NCBI GenBank assembly: GCA_013306675.1
Contig: JABLUY010000363.1
Coordinates: forward strand, 1 to 26,844
Direction of reading: 5' to 3'
Length of the DNA: 26,844 nucleotides
DNA from: Thraustochytrium sp. TN22
Taxonomy: Eukaryota; Sar; Bigyra; Thraustochytrida; Thraustochytriidae
Made by a program: the position numbers and the translations under genes. A model generated the notes under the pieces. That model saw only the letters and a program-made list of their open reading frames with translations, had not been told where the DNA came from and did no database searches. Positions within the stretch are counted from its first letter, which is position 1, and each line of letters begins with the position of its first letter. Below are positions 9,223-17,816 of this stretch, piece after piece.

Positions 9223-9707
9223 GTCGATGTCGATGGGCCTCCCGAGGGGCTCCCGCCGCGCCAGCTCGCGCCGCCGCGCGACGCCCTGCTTTGTCGGGGC
9301 GAGCGGCCAGGACCCAAGGCCCGCCGCCGCGCTGCCGCCTCCGCCCGTCGCTGCTGCGCGCCTCGCGAGCCCGCTTGCGGTTTTGCGTTTGCCGGTCTGG
9401 GCTCGCGTCAGGCCGGCCGTGCTCGGCGTGCCGGCGGGGACCCTGGCGACAAGAGGCGCGAGGCAGGAGGCAGCCCAAGAGGGAGCGCCCGGACAGGTCG
9501 AGCAAGGCCGAGCAAGCCTGCGAGCCCTCGCTGTCCGTGTCGGCCCCGCGTCGCGCCGCGCAGTGGAGTTGCAATTCACAGTCTTCTTCTTCGTCTCCTT
9601 CATCATCAGGGCTCGGTGAGGCCGGACGGCGGGCCGTGCCGTGCTGGGCCGGGCCAAAGCGGCCACGCACCGCACCCCGCAGGGCGGATGGATGACGCTT
9701 GGGTTGA
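9223..9707. other. Spacer between PSMB7 stop and lectin/7TM start
   Basis: This 485-bp stretch holds the 3' end of the proteasome gene and the 5' leader and promoter of the lectin/7TM gene, both on the minus strand. It is GC-rich. The open frame running through it in phase with the lectin gene encodes low-complexity Arg/Ala/Thr sequence, so it is read as leader. No repeat or RNA gene was seen. Confidence 0.5.
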
Positions 9708-10747
9708 TTACGCGCGCATCTCAACGTCGCCGGAAGCGACACCGAGCGTCTCGACCTCAGTCTTGAGCACCTTGGCGGTGCCGGGCGGGAAGTAGCCAAA
9801 GCTGGACGGCTTGTTGACGGACGCGCGCAGCGGGCCCTCGTCGTTGGGCGTGAGGTAGTTGCGGCGCATGTCGACCTTGTCCTTGGTGAGGATGCAGACG
9901 TCGACGTTGCTGCCGGAGCCCAGGTCGTTGAAGATACCGGCCTTGATGGCCTCGGCCACCAGGTCGATGGCCTCCTCCTCCGTCAGGTTGTCCTTGTAGC
10001 CCGTCTCGAAGACCGACATGGCGGCCAGCGAGCCGGAGCCCATCGTCACGTACGGGAGCTTGTCCGTCGAGCCGTGCGGGTACACAGTGCTGCGCAGAGA
10101 GAAGAGAGAAAGAAAGAGACACCGGGCCGTCAGTAAAGAGGTTCTCGCGCGCGCGCGTGCGTGCGTGCGTGCGTGATGCCCAAGAGCAACGTACTAGAGG
10201 TGCGGGCCGCTCACGTCAACGCCGCCCAGGACAAGCGCGGCTGACACGTGGCCCTGGTAGTTGAAGAGGTGCCGCTTGAGCATGGTCATGGCGGTCACCA
10301 CTCGGGACTTGCGGCCCGTGTTGAGCCGAAGCAGCTCCAGCTGCGAGCTGATCTGGCCAGTCTGCGTGAGGCGCACAGAGACAACGCACGGTGCTCGGTT
10401 AGTCCTCCACTTCGTTCGCGGCGCGTGCAGCATACCCCTCAAGGGCCACCTACCGTCATCTCCGTGTCAGCAGCCGTTCCTGCGCCGCAGCAGTAGATGT
10501 TTGGCGCGATGTAGTGGATCTTCTCGCAGTTCTTGTCAACGATGACGTTGCCGGTGGCGCGAGTATCGGCCGCGAGCGCCACGCCGCCGTCGAAGACGAC
10601 GCCGACGATGGTGGTACCGGTCTTCCACGCCTTGGGCATGCTGCCCTTGATGCCATCCGCCAGCGCCGCGTTGCGCCTGTAGTTGTCAAAGTTGAACCCG
10701 CCCTCCACGTGCGGGTACGCCTTATCGGCGCGGTACTCCTCCACCAT
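9708..10747 (-). CDS. PSMB7: 20S proteasome subunit beta type-7 (beta2, trypsin-like), 3 exons
   Basis: Three exons (10747-10454, 10361-10195, 10089-9708) join in phase to give 280 residues, close to the usual ~277. Splice sites are GT-AG: donors GTAGGT and GTACGT, acceptors CACGCAG and TGCGCAG. The propeptide is residues 1-44; Gly44-Thr45 is the autocatalytic cleavage site, with Thr45 the N-terminal nucleophile. Asp61 and Lys76 match the catalytic Asp17 and Lys33. [31 protein letters not shown] and [18 protein letters not shown] are diagnostic of beta2. The long C-terminal arm that clasps beta3 is present. The loop before DKNC is one residue shorter than in animal, plant and yeast beta2. The enzyme is the trypsin-like peptidase of the 20S core. 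Confidence 0.97.
10090..10194 (-). other. PSMB7 intron 2 (105 bp)
   Basis: A GT-AG intron in phase 2 interrupts the Tyr codon of HLYTVYPHGS. It contains a GCGC/GCGT-rich microsatellite on the plus strand at about 10147-10174 and a purine run (+) that serves as the pyrimidine tract before the acceptor. Confidence 0.92.
10362..10453 (-). other. PSMB7 intron 1 (92 bp)
   Basis: A GT-AG intron in phase 0 falls between codons for EMT and TGQISS. Its removal restores the conserved beta2 sequence; the frame through it would add unrelated residues and reach a stop. Confidence 0.92.
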
Positions 10748-11061
10748 CGTGCCTAGCTCGCTCCTGCTCCCGCCCGCTCCCGCTCGCGTGCCGCGCCGCG
10801 CCGCGCCGCGAAGCTTCGCCGCGGGCCGCCGCGCCTCCGCCGCCGCGCCTGCGCCGCCTCCGCCGCCCTCGCCGGCCCCGGCCGCTGCCGCCGCGAGCCG
10901 CCGCCGCGCCGCGCCTCGCCTCCCCTCCGCCGCGCCTGCTCCCGCCGCGCGCGAGCGTCCTTGCCCTTTTGCCGCCCTCCTGCGCGGCCTGGAGCGCCGC
11001 CACGCCGCCGCCGTTGTGAAGGATCGCTCTGTCCGCCCTGGCCTATTGGCCGCGGGGGGCC

Positions 11062-11440
11062 GCGCGCTCCGGGGGACGCCGCTCTTTTGCCAAAAAAACG
11101 AAAAAAACGTGAAAAAATCGTTGTCAAAACGTTGACAAGTGCGATCAAACATGATGTGACAAAATGCGTCGGAAAGGGACGCCAAAATGACGGCGTCGTA
11201 TGGCAAGCCCGGGTCAAACTCGGAGAGAGCTGGAGTCAACGTCGAGAGGAACGGGAGTCGGATTCGAACTCAAACTCAGACTCAACCTCAAGGTCAACTC
11301 AAGTCAGAGTCAAACGCAGGGGTCGGGCGCAAGTAGTGAGTCAAAGTCAGGAGAAGCGCAGGTCTCGCAAAGGTCTCGCAGAGTCAAGGATTAAGGACAG
11401 ACGCGGGGCCAGCGCGCTCCAGGGGACGCCGCTCTTTTGC
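11062..11440 (+). repeat. Direct repeat pair, 29 bp, 350 bp apart
   Basis: Bases 11062-11090 and 11412-11440 match at 28 of 29 positions (core GGGGACGCCGCTCTTTTGC). Between them lies AGTCA-rich sequence. The exact 350-bp offset suggests an old segmental duplication whose interior has diverged. Confidence 0.85.
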
Positions 11441-11522
11441 ACAGCAGGTGTCGACGAACGCAAGAGTCAAACTCAAGAGTCAAAGTCAGGACAGGCTCAG
11501 GAGTCGCAAAGGTCTCGCAAAG
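11338..11522 (+). repeat. Diverged 46-bp direct repeat
   Basis: Bases 11338-11383 and 11477-11522 share GAGTCAAAGTCAGGA and TCGCAAAGGTCTCGCA with about six mismatches. They sit within an array of scattered GAGTC/AGTCA words running from about 11230 to 11530. Confidence 0.75.
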
Positions 11523-11832
11523 CCAAAGACCGCGACGATACATGCAGCGCAGCGCACATGCAGCGCATTGGTATGGCTCATGAGGCGGCCTGGCCTCCGT
11601 TTGTGCACGTCAGGGGCGAAATTCAGGAGTTGGACAGGGCGAGCGCGAAATCTGCAAATTCTCTGGTACCACCATGGTAATTTTCGGCGGCGAACTTTGA
11701 ACGTTTGAGGGAACAGACTGTTTCGGCCAGCACGAGGGTTGTCACGTCACAAAGCTATTTCGTCGTGTATGTTTGGGCAAGCGCCGCCACTACATGCAGC
11801 GGCGCGAAATGCGCAAAAGGAGTTAACTCCAG

Positions 11833-12990
11833 TCAAGCCGGGACTTGGCGGACGGAGAGCGAGACGGAGGCGGCGGTGGCGTCGCTGCCCTGCGAGGCAG
11901 CACTGCTGCCGAGGGAGCCGTAGCCATTGGTGGCGCGGCCGCTGGACATGGCGCGGAGCTTCTGGCGGCGGATGGACTCGGAGCGGCGCTTGACAGGCTT
12001 GGACAGGTAGCGAAGGCGCGTGTCGGTGATGCTGGCGTCGTAGCGCAGGTAGGCCCAAATGAAGCTAAAGACCAAGAGGACGGAGGCGCCGACGAGGTTG
12101 GTTGGGCTCAGGTCGAGGTGGCGTGCAAAAATGACGGCGACGAGCCATTGCGGGAGCACCTTGAGACTGCCGATCACGCCCACCGTGACGGCGGTTGCCA
12201 TGGTGCTCATCCAGGTCATGTTGACCTGGAAGACGAGGATGAAGATGCCGCCGCCGAGCGCGGCCCAGAGCAGCGCTGGGCTCTCGTGCGCCGCAAACTC
12301 CGAGATGGGCACGTCCGAGCCGGAGCCGAGGCCAAGCATGGCCAGGCCGCCCTCCTCGAAGAGCAGCAGAAAGGGCAGGATGACGATGCTGCTCCACCAG
12401 AGCTTGATGGCCGTGAGCTCCACCGGATTCATGCCGGGCACGCGGCCCAGCGGGCCGGCCTCGCGCACCAGCAGGTGGTGCGAGGCCTTGCGCAGAAGCG
12501 TGACGCAGAGCCCAAGCAGCATGGGGCTCACCAGATTGATGGCCACGGCGTACGGGCCGGTGCCAGGCGGTAGGATCTGGTTGGTGCGGTAGGCGACCAG
12601 CACGGTGCCCAGGGTGGAGCCGGCGCAGGAGATAAGTTCCAGCTTGGACAGGCGCTCCTTGTTGAGGATGTGTGCAAAGATGACGGTGAACATGAGGTCG
12701 GTCGCCTGCAGCAGCAGGTGCGGCGCAAGCGGCACCAGCTTGAGGCCCCAGTTCGTGACGGCGTACTTGGCGCCAAAGAGGACGCCGATGGGCATGGTGA
12801 CGCGCATCTTGTACGTGAGGCCGGGCCCAAAGATCCAGCTCTGCTCCACGGGTCCGCCTTCGTCACTATAGAATTGGTCTTCGCTAAGCTCGTCGATCGG
12901 CGAGGGCGAGCCCATTGCCGACCCCTCCGACTGCGGCGGGAGCGCCACAATGACATGGGCCGGTGGTGGAAGAGCGTGTGATGGGCTGCC

Positions 12991-13021
<31 letters not shown>

Positions 13022-13506
13022 CGTTGCTGCTGTTGTGCGGCCACGCCCAGGTCCAAGGGCGGCGCGCTCTGCGGGCGGCCTTCGCCGTTCGTGAGGTCGG
13101 CGCCTGCTGCTGAGGCGCTGCTGCTGCCGCTGCCGCTGGCGCTGCCGCTGTTGCCGGCGCTGCTGCTGCTGCCAATGCTGCCGCCGCGCATGCCGTGCCT
13201 GCGCGCGATCAGCGGTGTTGCGGCGACCTCCTGCGGGTGCTGCATGCGCCTGCGCACGAGGAGCCACGCATGGCGGCCGACCTCGCCCAGGGTGAGCGCG
13301 ACGGCCGTGAAGGCGAGCTGCAGCAGCGTCAGCGTCAGCGGGTACGGGAAGCCCCGGTCGCCGGCGGCGCCGTCAAAGACCACCTTGTTGTACAGCGGAA
13401 TCACCGCCGACACGGCCCAGAAGATCACCACGGCCACGCCGAGCCTCGGGCCCTCGTACCGCAGCGCGTCCCTGTCGCGGCTTTGCTTCGCGTGCCTGAA
13501 GAGCAT
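11833..13506 (-). CDS. TPT/DMT-superfamily sugar or nucleotide-sugar transporter
   Basis: The ATG at 13506 gives 557 residues and a TGA at 11835-11833. About ten hydrophobic helices are arranged as in the triose-phosphate/nucleotide-sugar transporter family (SLC35-like): WAVSAVIPLYNKVVF in helix 1, then GAKYAVTNWGLKLVPLAPH and SVLLVFSFIWAYLRY near the end. The open frame runs further upstream across Arg/Pro-rich sequence and the divergent promoter, so MLFRHAK was chosen as the start. Helices 2 and 3 are separated by an unusually long low-complexity loop (about residues 85-228) holding Ser/Gly repeats, Q158-161 and Q163-172, and an acidic patch. The C-terminal tail is basic then Ser-rich. Golgi, ER or plastid envelope location cannot be decided; substrate unknown. 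Confidence 0.87.
12991..13035 (-). repeat. Poly-Gln-coding (CAA)n tract
   Basis: Ten uninterrupted TTG triplets on the plus strand (12991-13020) read as CAA-encoded glutamines 163-172 of the transporter. One Arg codon then separates them from four more Gln codons (CAA and CAG) toward 13032. Such tracts vary in length between strains. Confidence 0.9.
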
Positions 13507-13849
13507 CCTGGCCGCCGGGGCCCGCTTCGCCGCGCCGGCCGCGCGCCCGCCCGGCGGGCCGCGCCGCCCGCTGCGGCCCGCGCCGCCCGCCGCCGCGCGC
13601 CCAGCGCCGCGCCGCGTCCGGAGGCCGTTGGCGCGGGTCGGCGGGCGAATCGAGGAATGGATGGATGGATGGATGGATGGTGGATGCGGATGGATGGATG
13701 GATGAGTGAATGAATGGATGGTGGCCGCCGAGACGGGCATGCGCGCGGCCGGCCTCGCCTGACCGCTTCGTCGGCGTCGCCGCCGGCGCGCGCGCAGGCA
13801 GCGAGCGGGCGGCGGCGCGCGGCGCGCAGGCGCGGCGCGCGGCGCGGAC
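13507..13849. promoter_or_regulatory. 343-bp divergent promoter region (transporter / QTRT1)
   Basis: The transporter start (13506, -) and the QTRT1 start (13850, +) face away from each other with 343 bp between them, so both promoters must share this space. It is very GC-rich apart from a GGAT-type tetranucleotide array at 13657-13721. No TATA box is visible. Confidence 0.55.
13657..13721 (+). repeat. (TGGA)n tetranucleotide microsatellite
   Basis: TGGA/GGAT units are tandemly repeated with two short interruptions (GGTGGATGC and GAGTGAATGAA). The array is the only departure from high-GC sequence in the divergent promoter. Confidence 0.9.
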
Positions 13850-15226
13850 ATGGACGGGGACGAGGGCGCCGCGGGATGGGTGGCGTGCGGGCCGGCGCTG
13901 CGCGCGCGCGTGGAGGCGCGGTGCGGGCGCGCGCGCGCGCTGACGCTGGAGCTGCCGCACGGGCCCGTGCGCACGCCGGTGTTCCAGCCGGTGGGCACCA
14001 AGGGGACGATCAAGGGCGTCACGACGGCAGCCATGAAGGAGGCGCCCATCTCGTGCCAGATCCTCCTGGGCAACACGTACCACCTGGCCAACACGCCGGG
14101 CGCCGACGTGGTGCGCAGCATGGGCGGACTGCACAAGTTCATGAACTGGGACGGTAACATCCTCACGGACTCGGGCGGCTTCCAGATGGTCTCGCTGCTG
14201 CGCCTGGCGCGCATCACCGAGGAGGGCGTCGACTTCCAGTCGCCCTCGGACGGCACGCGCCTCATGCTCACGCCCGAGGAGTCCATCCGCACGCAGCACC
14301 GCATCGGCTCCGACATTGTCATGGTGCTCGACGACGTCATCCACTCGTGCACCATCGACGACCAGCGCTTCGCCGAGGCCACCGACCGCACGCTGCGCTG
14401 GCTCGACCGCTGCATCGCCGAGCACAAGCGCGGCGGCGAGGAGGACGCGCGCAACGGTTTCAAGAGCGGCCCGCAGCACCAGAACCTCTTCGCCATCGTG
14501 CAAGGCGGCCTCGACGTGGCGCCCGGCGGCCTGCGCGAGCGCTGCCTGCGCGAGATGGCCAAGCGCGACGCCGACATCCCGGGCTACGCCATCGGCGGTC
14601 TCGCAGGCGGCGAGTCCAAGCACCAGTTCTGGCGCGTCGTCGACATTTGCTGCCGCCACCTGCCGCGGCACAAGCCGCGCTACCTCATGGGCGTGGGCCA
14701 CCCGCTCGACATTGTTGTCTGCTCTGCGCTCGGCGTCGACATGTATGACTCGGTCTTCGGCACGCGCACCGCGCGCTTCGGCACGGCCTTCACGCCAGAC
14801 GGCAGCATCAAGCTGCGCAGCGCGCGTTTCGCCACCGACCCCGCGCCCATCGTCGAGGGATGCCCGTGCGAGGCGTGCCGCCCCGCGGCGCCAGGCTCTG
14901 CCCGCCCGGCCTTGTCGCGCGCCAGTCTCTATTACCTGCTCAAGCAGTCCACAGACAATGGCGTTGCCAGCATTGTCACGCATCACAATCTCGTCTACCT
15001 GCTCGAGCTCACGCGATCCATGCGCGCCGCCGTGCTCGAGGATCGCTACCCAGCCTTTGTCAACGACTTTCTGCGCAAGCAGTTCGCCTCTCATAACCAG
15101 CCTGTGCCCCGCTGGGTCTGCGATGCCTTGGAGGCCGCAGGGATCCCACTCGACACGGACCTGGTGGCCGCAGACGCGGACGCGGATGCCGATGCCGAGC
15201 AGCAATCAGCCATGCAGGACGAGTGA
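13850..15226 (+). CDS. QTRT1: Queuine tRNA-ribosyltransferase catalytic subunit
   Basis: The ATG at 13850 gives 458 residues. The enzyme exchanges guanine-34 for queuine in tRNAs with GUN anticodons; in eukaryotes it pairs with QTRT2. Family motifs are strong: FQPVGTKGTIKG, LLGNTYHL, LTDSGGFQMVSL with Asp107, FAIVQGG, GYAIGGLAGGE, YLMGVGHP and DMYDSVFGTRTARFG with Asp297 as the predicted nucleophile. The zinc site is C338, C340, C343 and H379. The usual Cys-to-His spacing is 26 residues; here it is 36, from a ~10-residue Pro/Ala-rich insert after the Cys cluster. The C-terminus ends in an Asp-Ala repeat not seen in the family core. It shares a promoter region with the transporter and ends 121 bp from the convergent FKBP gene. 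Confidence 0.96.
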   Translation: MDGDEGAAGWVACGPALRARVEARCGRARALTLELPHGPVRTPVFQPVGTKGTIKGVTTAAMKEAPISCQILLGNTYHLANTPGADVVRSMGGLHKFMNWDGNILTDSGGFQMVSLLRLARITEEGVDFQSPSDGTRLMLTPEESIRTQHRIGSDIVMVLDDVIHSCTIDDQRFAEATDRTLRWLDRCIAEHKRGGEEDARNGFKSGPQHQNLFAIVQGGLDVAPGGLRERCLREMAKRDADIPGYAIGGLAGGESKHQFWRVVDICCRHLPRHKPRYLMGVGHPLDIVVCSALGVDMYDSVFGTRTARFGTAFTPDGSIKLRSARFATDPAPIVEGCPCEACRPAAPGSARPALSRASLYYLLKQSTDNGVASIVTHHNLVYLLELTRSMRAAVLEDRYPAFVNDFLRKQFASHNQPVPRWVCDALEAAGIPLDTDLVAADADADADAEQQSAMQDE

Positions 15227-15347
15227 CCTGCCAAGAAGGGGAGAACGAGGAGAATAGACGGCGTAGCTTGCTACAGTGATGGTGGTATCCAAAAGAAATG
15301 AGAAGAGAAAAATCAAGTTCTGATTGGTCAGCAGCCAGAGGCGCCAG

Positions 15348-17453
15348 TCATGCCATGGCCTGCTCGACACCGAGCTGCTCAAAGTAGCTCGCGGGACAGT
15401 GGTGCGCGCAAACCTGCTCGTCGAGCGCGCGCGCGCAGGCGTCGGGCTCCACGGAGGCAATGATGGACTCCATGGCCGCGCGATTCGAGTACAACAGATC
15501 GATGCAGGCGTCACCAATGGTGCGCGCGACCAGCTCGTGCCGGTCCTCGCTGGCCGGGACGCTGAGCTTGAGGTCGCGACACAGGCGCGCCGGCGACGCG
15601 AGCAGCACCTTGACGTCAAGCGCTTCGTCCGCCGCGGCCTCGCTCACAAGCGCGCTCACGGAAGTGCAAAGCGTGCACGGCATGGTTAGGTACGCGTTGC
15701 CTAGGGCGCGGACCGCCACGGGCCACGGCGACCGCCGCTCGCAGACGCCCATGAGGTCGGCGCAGGCGAGGTGGCCAAGCGATGACCCTTGGGGCGTGGG
15801 CTGCGTGAGCAGCAAAAGGAGGTCGTCGTGAAAGCTCTCCACGAGCATTTCACAGGCCTTGGCGGTCTTGATCTTGGCGAGGTCCGTGTCGGCATGGCTC
15901 TTGGGAATCTCCACCGGCAGCCTGCCGCAGATGCGCTCGAGAATGTTGAGCGCGACGTTCTCTGTGAGGTGCAAGGGCACGAAGCGCCGCGCGTCGCGCC
16001 GAAAGCCGACTTGCACGGTCTCGCCCGGATGCGCCCTCGCCGTGTTCGCCTGGCGCAGACTCGCCTGGTGCATCATCTGCAGGCACACGCAGCAAGACCC
16101 GCGCTGCGAGCGGCCCTCGCAGGTGAGCGTCTCCAGGTCGGCGCCGCGCAGGAGTGCGAGCGCGCGGTCCGCGGACGCCTCGGCCCACGCACGACGCGGC
16201 GGCACGGCCACCGCCGCCGCCGTCCACGACGACGAGGTGGTGGCTGCCTTGGCCACGGGCAGAAAGGCCATGGCCAACACCACGGCCAGCAATGTGGGCG
16301 CCAGCAGCACGAGCAGGTTGAAGAGCTTGCGGAGATCGCTCCGCTGCGCCGCCTTCGAGCCGTGCGGGGCCTCGGCGCCAGGCGCTCTTGGCGGCTCGGC
16401 CGGCGCCAAGGCCACGTCGGGCTCCTTCTTGCCGCTGGCCTCGGACGGCGGCTGCTTGGACTCGAAAAAGCCGCCGAAGGTGGCCTTTTCCTTCTCCTTC
16501 TGGGCGCGCTCGCGCTCCTTGAACTTCCGCACGGCGTGGGCCACCGCGGGGTTGTCCGGGTGCAGCTGTTTGGCGGTGGCCAGACAGGCCTTGGCCTCCT
16601 TGAATTTGCCGAACATGGTGGACACGTGGGCGGCGCGCAGCAAGAACTTGAGGTTGCCCGGGTCCAGCGCCAGCGCCGCAATGCAGGCGTCGCTGGCCTC
16701 CTTCCACTTGGCCTGCCGCTCGAAGCAGGCCGCCGCGTTTCCGGCACACTGCGCACGCAACTTGAGCAGCTCCGGGTTCGTGTTATACGGGTCGTTGGGC
16801 GGCTCCTCGGGAGGCTCCTCGCCCGGCTGCGGCGCGGGCGGCAGGTGCGACTCGCCGCGCTTGAGCCCGTCCTGATAGCACTGCAGCGCCTTGTCGAAGC
16901 GCTCCATCTGAAAGAACTCGTTGCCACGCTCCTTGCGCACGCGCACGTGCTCGACCAGCTCCTCGGGCGACATCTCCACGGGATCCTTCTCGCGCTCGCC
17001 CACGCACACGAGCTCCACCCTGTACTCGAGGTCCTGCTCCGGGCCGACGCGGCCGGGCAGCCCGAGGTGCGCGTACCCAAACCGGTGCGCCACCTTGACG
17101 TCGGCCACCTCGCCCTCCTTCATGAGCCTGATGGCCAGCGTAAGCCCCGGCACGACCTGCTCCAGCACGTTGTCGCCAATCGTCACCTCGACGGGCCCGC
17201 CGCGGTCGCGCGTCACCTCGAACGGCTCCGCGGCGCCCTGCACGCGGCCCACGTAGTGCACGTACGCCAGCTGCTTGAACTCGGGGCTCTCGCCGCTCCC
17301 GGCCTGCACGATCTTCTTCAGCACCGCGCCGCTGCCCATGATGTCCTGCCAGCCCTCGCTGTCCGTCATCTCCTCCTCGGCCTCCGTGGCCTCGGCCTGC
17401 TGCACCTGGGTCGGCAGCGCCATGGGCTCAACGTCCGCGCTCTCCGACGCCAT
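15348..17453 (-). CDS. FKBP8-like TPR membrane protein with tandem saposin/canopy-like Cys modules
   Basis: The ATG at 17453-17451 gives 701 residues. An acidic N-terminus precedes an FKBP domain (about 36-150). Y67, F78 and Y127 match FKBP12 Tyr26, Phe36 and Tyr82, but E79, V88 and L104 replace Asp37, Phe46 and Trp59, so prolyl isomerase activity is probably weak, as in FKBP8/FKBP38. Three TPR-like repeats follow (about 168-300; RGNEFFQMERFDKALQCY is the first). One hydrophobic helix at 377-401 would anchor it. Beyond it lie two six-Cys modules: C454, C457, C509, C534, C564, C571, and C593, C596, C625, C650, C673, C682. The first resembles canopy (CNPY) saposin-like domains (VQVGFRRD, LTENVALNILERICGRL, ACADLMGVC). 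Inferred topology: FKBP-TPR in cytosol, Cys modules in the ER lumen. Confidence 0.85.
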   Translation of the reverse strand: MASESADVEPMALPTQVQQAEATEAEEEMTDSEGWQDIMGSGAVLKKIVQAGSGESPEFKQLAYVHYVGRVQGAAEPFEVTRDRGGPVEVTIGDNVLEQVVPGLTLAIRLMKEGEVADVKVAHRFGYAHLGLPGRVGPEQDLEYRVELVCVGEREKDPVEMSPEELVEHVRVRKERGNEFFQMERFDKALQCYQDGLKRGESHLPPAPQPGEEPPEEPPNDPYNTNPELLKLRAQCAGNAAACFERQAKWKEASDACIAALALDPGNLKFLLRAAHVSTMFGKFKEAKACLATAKQLHPDNPAVAHAVRKFKERERAQKEKEKATFGGFFESKQPPSEASGKKEPDVALAPAEPPRAPGAEAPHGSKAAQRSDLRKLFNLLVLLAPTLLAVVLAMAFLPVAKAATTSSSWTAAAVAVPPRRAWAEASADRALALLRGADLETLTCEGRSQRGSCCVCLQMMHQASLRQANTARAHPGETVQVGFRRDARRFVPLHLTENVALNILERICGRLPVEIPKSHADTDLAKIKTAKACEMLVESFHDDLLLLLTQPTPQGSSLGHLACADLMGVCERRSPWPVAVRALGNAYLTMPCTLCTSVSALVSEAAADEALDVKVLLASPARLCRDLKLSVPASEDRHELVARTIGDACIDLLYSNRAAMESIIASVEPDACARALDEQVCAHHCPASYFEQLGVEQAMA

Positions 17454-17816
17454 CGCCGCCGCCGCCTCGCTCCGCCGCCTCGCCTCTGCGGCCGTCGGGA
17501 AGCGCACGCCTGCCCGGCTCCGCGAGCGCCGCCGGCCCGCTGCGCAGGCTGCGTCGGCCGCGCGCGCGCGAGCGTCGGAGTTCTGGATTCGACAAGTCCA
17601 TGGATGCCATGAGGGAAGTTGACGGTGGGCACTGCACGCGGCACGGACTTGGCGTTGCCAACGCACGCTCGAGCACGAGCGAGCGGCAGCCAGACGAACA
17701 AAGCCACTGTAGGACGCCAGCCAGGCAGGTACGCGTTCTGCTTTAAGTTTCCTCTCACAGCCCGTCATTCCATTCCGAGCTGGCTGGAGGTGATCCGGTG
17801 CCACAATCTCAATCAA
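17454..17816. other. Spacer upstream of the FKBP-TPR gene
   Basis: This 363-bp stretch holds the promoter and 5' leader of the FKBP-TPR gene and the 3' end of the PEX11-like gene. The FKBP frame stays open through it, but that part encodes Arg/Ala-rich sequence without domain features. No repeat, RNA gene or clear promoter motif was seen. Confidence 0.5.

Larger units (their letters stand above)
10748..11832. other. Repeat-bearing intergenic region upstream of PSMB7
   Basis: This 1085-bp spacer lies upstream of PSMB7 and downstream of the transporter gene, both on the minus strand. Bases 10748-11040 are very GC-rich leader-like sequence. From about 11085 the composition changes sharply: A-rich runs, an inverted repeat TGTCAA-aacg-TTGACA at 11121-11136, then roughly 300 bp dense in AGTCA/GAGTC words with diverged direct repeats. 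No ORF here has convincing protein character. Confidence 0.6.

Noticed and set aside
11255-11275. GGATTCGAACTC, resembling a tRNA B box
   Set aside because: No acceptor or anticodon stems could be paired around it, and it lies in an array of GAGTC/AACTC words.
13373-15205. 610-residue minus-strand ORF antisense to QTRT1
   Set aside because: It overlaps a clear QTRT1 gene. High third-position GC keeps the opposite strand free of stops, and its product has no domain character.
15789-17612. 607-residue plus-strand ORF antisense to the FKBP-TPR gene
   Set aside because: It is a shadow ORF of Leu/Arg/Ala composition with no motif; the FKBP and TPR repeats lie on the other strand.
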